Assembly (NCBI RefSeq): GCF_008973665.1
Contig: NZ_WACP01000021.1
Span: forward strand, 1 to 64,000
Length of the DNA stretch: 64,000 nt
Reading direction: 5' to 3'
From: Paenibacillus tengchongensis
Lineage (GTDB): Bacteria > Bacillota > Bacilli > Paenibacillales > Paenibacillaceae
Under the pieces are notes generated by a model. The model was not told the DNA's origin. It did not search any database and was given only the letters and a program-made list of their open reading frames with translations. Made by a program: the position numbers and the translations under genes. Positions 59,368 to 64,000 of the stretch are shown here, one piece after another. Numbering within the stretch: position 1 is the stretch's first letter; each line of letters opens with the position of its first letter.

Positions 59368-60408
59368 TTACAGCGGACGGCGTAGCGCGGCTTGGCGCAG
59401 GACACTCATCCATTCCACCGGCGGCTCGACCAGCGGATGCAGCAGGCGCTTTACGGCAGGCTGGGCAAGGAGTACGGTGAAGACGACAGCCGAGAGCACC
59501 ACAAGCACGGCACCGGCGGCGCCGCTGATGTATGTGTAGATGCCGGAGACGACAGCCAGCCGGACGATGAAACCATGCAGAAGGAACACATACAGCGTGC
59601 GGCGCCCCAGGTCTGTCATCCGGCTGAACCGGTACGGCACCCAGCCGAGGAACGCAAGCGAAGCGGCAAACTGCAGACCGTACATCGCCAGACGATAGGC
59701 GCCTGCATACCACTCCAGGGCTTCTACCTGCATAAAGGTCATATTTCCGTACAGCCATCCCAGCGGAATGCCTTGGAATACGGAGCCCAGCGTCACAAGC
59801 AGCACAGCAGAGACGGCTGCGGCGGCAATTCGGACATACTTATGATAGATTTTTTCGAAGAGGGCAAAATTAAAATGATAGCCGATAACAAAGAACGGCA
59901 GGTACACAAAGGTCCGGCTGATGCTGAACCAGACGCCGTCAAGCTGCAGATACCCGACAGCCATACCGGCCGCAATGGCGAAGGCGAGCTTCGTCCACAC
60001 CGACCAGCGCGCCATACCGAGCATCAGAAGACGCCAGAAGAGATGGCTGGCCAGGAACCAGAGCAATAGATAAGGGGCAAAGAAGGAATGGTGGATATTA
60101 TCGGCATGGAATAGAGAGACGTCAAGTGCAGAGTACAGGCTCTGGAATATGAGGTACTGCAATCCGATCTGCAGCAGCACTTTGCGGCCGGCGGCGCCGG
60201 TGAGGCTTCGTTTGGCAAAGTACCCGGTGACCAGGACGAACAGCGGCATGTGGAAGCTGAAGATCCAGACGAACAGGCTATGCAGTCCGCTCATTTGGCC
60301 GATCAGAGGTTCGATCACATTGCCGACAAAGACCGTAACAATAAGCATGAAGCGGAGATTGAGGAAAAAAGTTTCCCCGCGCGTCTCCAGCGAATGTTCC
60401 TGCTGCAT
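59368..60408 (-). CDS. Acyltransferase 3 family membrane protein
   Basis: 346 aa from ATG 60408 behind GGGGGTAGAGG; the longer frame starting at 60519 runs through the promoter region. About ten membrane helices with the family's opening (FFLNLRFMLIVTVFVGNVIEPLIG, FHMPLFVLVTGYFAKRSL), and FVYLPFFVIGYHF further on. These enzymes transfer acetyl or succinyl groups to extracytoplasmic sugars, resembling fucose 4-O-acetylases. The acceptor is unknown. Its promoter overlaps a perfect CRP/FNR-type palindrome. Confidence 0.82.
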   Translation of the reverse strand: MQQEHSLETRGETFFLNLRFMLIVTVFVGNVIEPLIGQMSGLHSLFVWIFSFHMPLFVLVTGYFAKRSLTGAAGRKVLLQIGLQYLIFQSLYSALDVSLFHADNIHHSFFAPYLLLWFLASHLFWRLLMLGMARWSVWTKLAFAIAAGMAVGYLQLDGVWFSISRTFVYLPFFVIGYHFNFALFEKIYHKYVRIAAAAVSAVLLVTLGSVFQGIPLGWLYGNMTFMQVEALEWYAGAYRLAMYGLQFAASLAFLGWVPYRFSRMTDLGRRTLYVFLLHGFIVRLAVVSGIYTYISGAAGAVLVVLSAVVFTVLLAQPAVKRLLHPLVEPPVEWMSVLRQAALRRPL

Positions 60409-60476
60409 ACCTCTACCCCCAATAATCTGTGTGGCAATTAATTTAATTTTAAAATACATGATTTCCAAAAGATAAA

Positions 60477-60494
60477 TTGTGAAATATATCACAA
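60477..60494. promoter_or_regulatory. Perfect CRP/FNR-type binding site
   Basis: TTGTGA-AATATA-TCACAA, an exact 18-base palindrome matching the Bacillus FNR consensus TGTGA-N6-TCACA. On the minus strand a −10 TATTTT lies at 60456–60451, putting the start near 60444 and the site centre at about −41.5. That is the classic class II activator position for the acyltransferase gene. A weak cre-like sequence follows at 60495–60510. Confidence 0.6.
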
Positions 60495-60539
60495 TAGTAA
60501 GCGTTATCACAGCGTACATATGTGGCGATGTGTTGAAGG

Positions 60540-60568
60540 TTGTTTGATTGATGGGCTTACTATATAAT
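60540..60568 (+). promoter_or_regulatory. Promoter of the alpha/beta hydrolase–HAD–sirtuin operon
   Basis: TTGTTT (60540–60545), 17-nt spacer, TATAAT (60563–60568), 32 bases before the TTG start. Confidence 0.65.
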
Positions 60569-60599
60569 TTTCAGTAGGCAGTAAACGGGAGTGAATCTA

Positions 60600-61340
60600 T
60601 TGAAAAAAAGGATAACAAAACGCCGCATCCTGACCGGATTGCTTGTGGTTCTGGTTGTGGCTGCTTTAGGTGTATGGAAATATTTGACCCCTTACGCGCC
60701 TGAACCTGCCGCTGAGACGGCGCTGATCTCCTCCGGCGGTGTCACTGTCGAGGAGAATGACAACTGGATCAGCTTTGAGCCCTCAGCCATTCTCGGGACA
60801 TCGGTCATTTTCTACCCCGGCGGGCTGGTTAAACCGGAAGCGTATGCGCCTCTCGCCAAGAAAATCGCCTCCGCCGGACATCCTTTCTATATCGCCAAGA
60901 TGCCGCTGAACCTGGCAGTAATCGACGGGGACGCCGCCGGTGACATCATCCGTGTCCATCCCCGGCAGACCTTCGTTATCGGCGGGCACTCGCTGGGCGG
61001 CGTGATGGCCTCGCGCTATGCGGCGGAGCATCCAGAGGATTTTGAAGGCGTGTATTTTCTTGCTTCTTATGCCGATGAGAAGGGCAGCCTGAAGGATACG
61101 ACCCTTTCCGTTCTTTCGGTGCTCGGCACCAAGGATGAGGTAGTCGACAGGGACAAATATAACGAAGGACGCTCCTATTTGCCAAGCAACACGGTCTATA
61201 CCTCAATCCCGGGCGGCAACCATGGCCAATTCGGCAGTTATGGTCCGCAAAAAGGCGACGGAACGCCGACGATTACGGAAGATGAACAGCAGAGCAGCAC
61301 GGCCCGGGCGATGCTCGACTGGCTGGGGAACCTGCGTTAA
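60600..61340 (+). CDS. Membrane-anchored alpha/beta hydrolase
   Basis: 246 aa from TTG 60600 (GGGAG nine bases upstream; an in-frame GTG at 60591 touches that site). N-terminal helix at residues ~10–28 after KKRITKRR. Hydrolase motifs: oxyanion region VIFYPGGLVKPEAY, nucleophile GGHSLGGVMASRYAAEHP, aspartate in VLGTKDEVVDRD and histidine in IPGGNHGQFG. It resembles the dienelactone-hydrolase-like family called alpha/beta hydrolase_5. The substrate is unknown. The active site faces outside the cell if the anchor is not cleaved. Confidence 0.85.
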   Translation: MKKRITKRRILTGLLVVLVVAALGVWKYLTPYAPEPAAETALISSGGVTVEENDNWISFEPSAILGTSVIFYPGGLVKPEAYAPLAKKIASAGHPFYIAKMPLNLAVIDGDAAGDIIRVHPRQTFVIGGHSLGGVMASRYAAEHPEDFEGVYFLASYADEKGSLKDTTLSVLSVLGTKDEVVDRDKYNEGRSYLPSNTVYTSIPGGNHGQFGSYGPQKGDGTPTITEDEQQSSTARAMLDWLGNLR

Positions 61341-61373
61341 TGTATCGAACCGTTAACAGAGAGGAGCGGTAAC

Positions 61374-62153
61374 ATGCCCGTATTGCATATCAATGAAACA
61401 GCGGTACCCTGCAAGGGGATTTTGTTCGACAAGGATGGGACGCTGCTTGATTTGCTGGCAACATGGGGAACCTGGGCAGAGCTGGTGCTGCGCGGGCTGG
61501 AGAACCAGCTGGCGCTTAGCGGAACCGGCCCTGCCTTTGATTTGTCCGCGGTGCTGGGCACCGCCCATGATGCCGCCGGACGAATTACCGGCTATGACCC
61601 CGCCGGACCGCTGGCCATGGCCACCTCGGAAGAGACGGGCGGCATCCTGACCTGGCAGCTTTATACTGCCGGGGTTCCCTGGAACGAAGCAAAGCTGCGC
61701 GTGAACGACATTATTAAGGAAGCTATGGAAGAGCTGCGTACGCGGCGGCTGGCTGTACCCCTGCCCGGACTGTTGCCCTTCCTGCTGAAATGCGCCGAAG
61801 CCGGCCTTAAGCTCGGGGTAGTCACCTCCGATGAAGCCAAGACAACCGGCGAACAGCTTGAATGGCTTGGCGCAGCCGGGTATTTCGGCAGCGTGGTTAC
61901 GCGTGACCGTGTCACCCACGGCAAGCCTGCACCGGAGATGGCGGAGCTGGCCTGCGCCGAGCTGGGCCTTGCGCCGGAGGAGACCGTCATCATCGGCGAC
62001 AGCAACGCGGATATGCAGCTCGGCAAGGGGGCGGGGCTATGCTTCTCGCTGGGGATTGCCCCGGACGGCGCGGGTGCGCATTTGCTGGACGCGGACGCGG
62101 TGGTTTCTGATTTCCGGGCGCTGCGCATTACCGCTGAACTCATAAAGCGATGA
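61374..62153 (+). CDS. HAD-family hydrolase (phosphoglycolate phosphatase-like)
   Basis: 259 aa, ATG behind GAGAGGAG. HAD motifs: FDKDGTLLD (nucleophile Asp), GVVTSDEAKTT, lysine in THGKPAPEM and VIIGDSNADMQLGKGAG. An inserted cap domain lies between motifs I and II. It dephosphorylates a small metabolite, not identifiable here. It overlaps the sirtuin frame at 62150–62153. Confidence 0.87.
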   Translation: MPVLHINETAVPCKGILFDKDGTLLDLLATWGTWAELVLRGLENQLALSGTGPAFDLSAVLGTAHDAAGRITGYDPAGPLAMATSEETGGILTWQLYTAGVPWNEAKLRVNDIIKEAMEELRTRRLAVPLPGLLPFLLKCAEAGLKLGVVTSDEAKTTGEQLEWLGAAGYFGSVVTRDRVTHGKPAPEMAELACAELGLAPEETVIIGDSNADMQLGKGAGLCFSLGIAPDGAGAHLLDADAVVSDFRALRITAELIKR

Positions 62154-62170
62154 AAGGAAGTGCAGCTGGC

Positions 62171-62908
62171 ATGGATTCATTGCAGCAGCTGGTTTCATGG
62201 ATCAAGGAAAGCGACAATATAGTGTTCTTCGGCGGCGCGGGAACCTCCACGGAAAGCGGCATCCCCGACTTCCGCTCGGCGGCCGGACTGTATACGGCGG
62301 AGCATGAATCGCCGTTCCCGCCGGAGGTGATGCTGAGCCGCAGCTTCTTCATGGCCCAGCCGGAGGTCTTCTTCGATTTCTACCGCAGCAAAATGCTTCA
62401 TCCCGGCGCGGAGCCAAACGGTGCGCATCTGCTGCTGGCCGAGCTGGAACGGCGCGGGAAGCTGCAGGCCGTCGTTACGCAAAATATCGACGGCCTGCAC
62501 CAGCTGGCCGGCAGCAAGTCGGTGCTGGAGCTGCACGGCTCCGTCCACCGCAACCATTGCCTGGATTGCGGCCGTTTTTACGGGCTGGAGCAGGTGACCG
62601 GTTCCGCGGAACGCGTGCCGCGCTGCCCGGAGTGCGGCGGTATGATCAAGCCGGATGTGGTGCTGTACGAAGAAGAGCTCGACCATCATGTGCTGATGTC
62701 GGCGCTGGCCGCCATTTCCGCCGCTGATCTGCTGATCATCGGCGGCACTTCGCTGACCGTCCAGCCGGCAGCCAGCCTGGTTACGTATTTCAAGGGCCGG
62801 CATACCGTGCTGCTGAACAACGACCCGACACCGTACGACCACCGGGTGGATCTCATCTTGAAGGGCCGCATCGGCGAAGTGATGAGGAGCATTTCAAGCC
62901 TCATCTGA
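62171..62908 (+). CDS. SIR2-family NAD-dependent protein deacylase
   Basis: 245 aa from ATG 62171, with AAAGGAAG upstream; ATG 62150 overlapping the HAD stop is an alternative. NAD-binding GAGTSTESGIPDFRS, QNIDGLHQLAG, catalytic histidine in ELHGSVHRNHC, zinc cysteines in CLDCG and CPECGG, and GTSLTVQPAASL. It removes acetyl or other acyl groups from lysines, using NAD. It is the last gene of a three-gene operon. Confidence 0.93.
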   Translation: MDSLQQLVSWIKESDNIVFFGGAGTSTESGIPDFRSAAGLYTAEHESPFPPEVMLSRSFFMAQPEVFFDFYRSKMLHPGAEPNGAHLLLAELERRGKLQAVVTQNIDGLHQLAGSKSVLELHGSVHRNHCLDCGRFYGLEQVTGSAERVPRCPECGGMIKPDVVLYEEELDHHVLMSALAAISAADLLIIGGTSLTVQPAASLVTYFKGRHTVLLNNDPTPYDHRVDLILKGRIGEVMRSISSLI

Positions 62909-62983
62909 AATTGAACGTGCATTACCAATAGTTCGATTTTCGCATACTAATCTTGCTTTTTTTTTGGACTTCAGGAATCTAAT

Positions 62984-63113
62984 TTGATTATCGCCACTTA
63001 ATTTCGACGTTAGGGCTGCAATCCTTCTTTTTCGCCCCTACTAAGCGGCGGTTATCCAACTAAATTTGTGTTCATCTTCATTCAGCTGCAATTAAGTGGC
63101 GTTTTTCCAACTG
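62984..63113. repeat. Dispersed TTAAGTGGCG repeat, second location
   Basis: An inverted copy (CGCCACTTAA, 62984–63003), a variant CTAAGCGGCGGTTATCCAAC near 63041 and a direct copy ATTAAGTGGCGTTTTTCCAAC from 63091. They match the motif at 51944–52019. The whole 62909–63369 interval has no gene and is otherwise unremarkable. Confidence 0.65.
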
Positions 63114-63369
63114 CGGTGTGCAAACAGGGGCTGCCTACCGCTCATCTAACTAGAGATGATTGACGGCGAACCATCCAGCGATTAGCGGCAGTTATCAAGG
63201 AAATTCTCGGCCGGAAGTCCAAACAATCCCCGCAGCTGTGAGCCAATAGACCGAATATTCGAAGAACGGTTATCCCGCACAACTTTTATTTTCGGCTAAG
63301 CGATTATGTGCGCCCCAGGCGGTTTAAAATAGGGTAACGCTTGGCAACCGAGAACGAGAAGAGGCGGTG

Positions 63370-64000
63370 ATGGCAATGGTATATGTGGCCAGCGATGATC
63401 GTTATGAGGCTATGAGGTATAACCGTGTGGGCAGGTCGGGCTTGAAGCTGCCAGCTGTATCGCTTGGCTTGTGGCATAATTTCGGCGGGATCGACGCCTA
63501 CGAGAACGGCCGGGAGATGATTGTCCGTTCGTTTGATCTTGGCATTACCCATTTCGACCTGGCCAACAATTACGGGCCGCCTGCCGGTTCGGCGGAGGAG
63601 TTGTTCGGAAAGGTGCTGGCCCGGGACCTTGCGCCTTACCGCGATGAGATAGTCATCTCCACCAAGGCGGGATATTATATGTGGCCCGGACCGTATGGTG
63701 AATGGGGCTCGCGGAAATATATGCTGGCCAGCCTCGACCAGAGCCTGAAGCGGCTTGGGGTGGAATATGTGGATGTTTTCTATTCTCACCGCCCCGATCC
63801 CGAAACGCCGCTGGAGGAGACGATGGGCGCGCTGGCGTATGCCGTCCGCTCCGGTAAAGCACTCTACGTGGGCTTATCCAACTATTCTGCCGAGCAGACG
63901 GCTGAGGCGATCCGGATTCTGGATGAGCTGGGCACCCCGCTCCTGATCCATCAGCCGAGCTACTCGCTGCTGGACCGCTGGATCGAGCAGAGCCTGCAGG
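63370..64000 (+). CDS. Aldo/keto reductase (YghZ-like), 3' truncated by window
   Basis: 210 residues are visible from ATG 63370 (a second ATG at 63376; AGAGGCGG upstream). AKR catalytic residues: Asp and Tyr in FDLANNYG, Lys in VISTKAGYY and His in FYSHRPDPETPLEET. MRYNRVGRSGLKLPAVSLGLWHNFGG split by family convention, together with AGYYMWPGPYGEWGS, points to the YghZ/GAP-reductase group, which reduces glyceraldehyde 3-phosphate or methylglyoxal with NADPH. The C-terminal cofactor segment is outside the window. Confidence 0.88.
   Translation, partial: MAMVYVASDDRYEAMRYNRVGRSGLKLPAVSLGLWHNFGGIDAYENGREMIVRSFDLGITHFDLANNYGPPAGSAEELFGKVLARDLAPYRDEIVISTKAGYYMWPGPYGEWGSRKYMLASLDQSLKRLGVEYVDVFYSHRPDPETPLEETMGALAYAVRSGKALYVGLSNYSAEQTAEAIRILDELGTPLLIHQPSYSLLDRWIEQSLQ

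Overview
The window looks like a chromosomal segment of a Gram-positive, spore-forming Bacillota, most likely a Paenibacillus. The reasons are: AGGAGG-type ribosome binding sites with frequent TTG/GTG starts, a T-box leader on alaS, the alaS–ireB–ruvX–DUF1292–mltG–U32 peptidase gene order, a dipicolinate synthase subunit, LicT-type antitermination, a YesM/YesN-like two-component pair with lipoprotein sugar-binding proteins, and moderately high GC. The genus is an inference; no 16S sequence is present.

Region by region. (1) 1–5.9 kb: two tandem RTX/haemolysin-type calcium-binding proteins, the first cut by the window edge. The second carries nearly identical 501-bp repeats. (2) 6–10.5 kb: a complete aryl-beta-glucoside operon (LicT antiterminator, beta-glucoside PTS, GH1) with two RAT/terminator switches. 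(3) 10.7–12.9 kb: a secreted beta-propeller-like protein and an M23 peptidase. (4) 13–16.6 kb: a transposase-derived protein that has lost its catalytic triad, coupled to a flavin oxidoreductase and followed by a membrane protein. (5) 16.8–19.2 kb, minus strand: a DUF1835-type protein, a lone dpaA (spoVFA) without dpaB, and a small membrane protein. (6) 19.3–22.4 kb: an AT-rich accessory cassette with a 19-aa leader peptide overlapping an anchored subtilase, a secreted toxin-like protein and an unknown protein. (7) 22.4–24 kb: an Rpn-type nuclease and a SunI-like PH protein lying between a tRNA-Pro gene and a 43-bp fragment of it. (8) 24–32.5 kb: a housekeeping block (T-box, alaS, ireB, ruvX, two DUF1292 genes, mltG, two U32 peptidases). 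(9) 32.6–35 kb: a chemoreceptor behind a sigma-D-like promoter. (10) 35–51.4 kb: a carbohydrate system best read as beta-mannan oligosaccharide use. It holds a sensor kinase, an orphan sugar-binding lipoprotein, a LacI regulator, GH113, a cellobiose-2-epimerase-like enzyme, two GH130 phosphorylases, an AraC-type response regulator, an ABC importer and an acetyl esterase. (11) 51.4–52.4 kb: decayed intergenic repeats. (12) 52.4–64 kb: a class B PBP, an AI-2E-family transporter, a polysaccharide deacetylase, ilvD, an acyltransferase with a perfect CRP/FNR-type site, an alpha/beta hydrolase, a HAD phosphatase, a sirtuin and a truncated aldo/keto reductase.

In the mannan system, mannooligosaccharides would be imported by the lipoprotein and two permeases (no ATPase is encoded here, so a shared one is likely). 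They would be deacetylated by the esterase and trimmed in the cytoplasm by GH113. Mannobiose would be epimerised to mannosyl-glucose and phosphorolysed by the two GH130 enzymes. The kinase and the response regulator are encoded 9 kb apart. Both the regulator gene and the importer operon have the same 21–22-nt element placed 30 nt upstream of a TATAAT box, which suggests one dedicated regulon.

All calls come from reading the sequence; no database search was run. Family names rest on recognised motifs and remembered family features.
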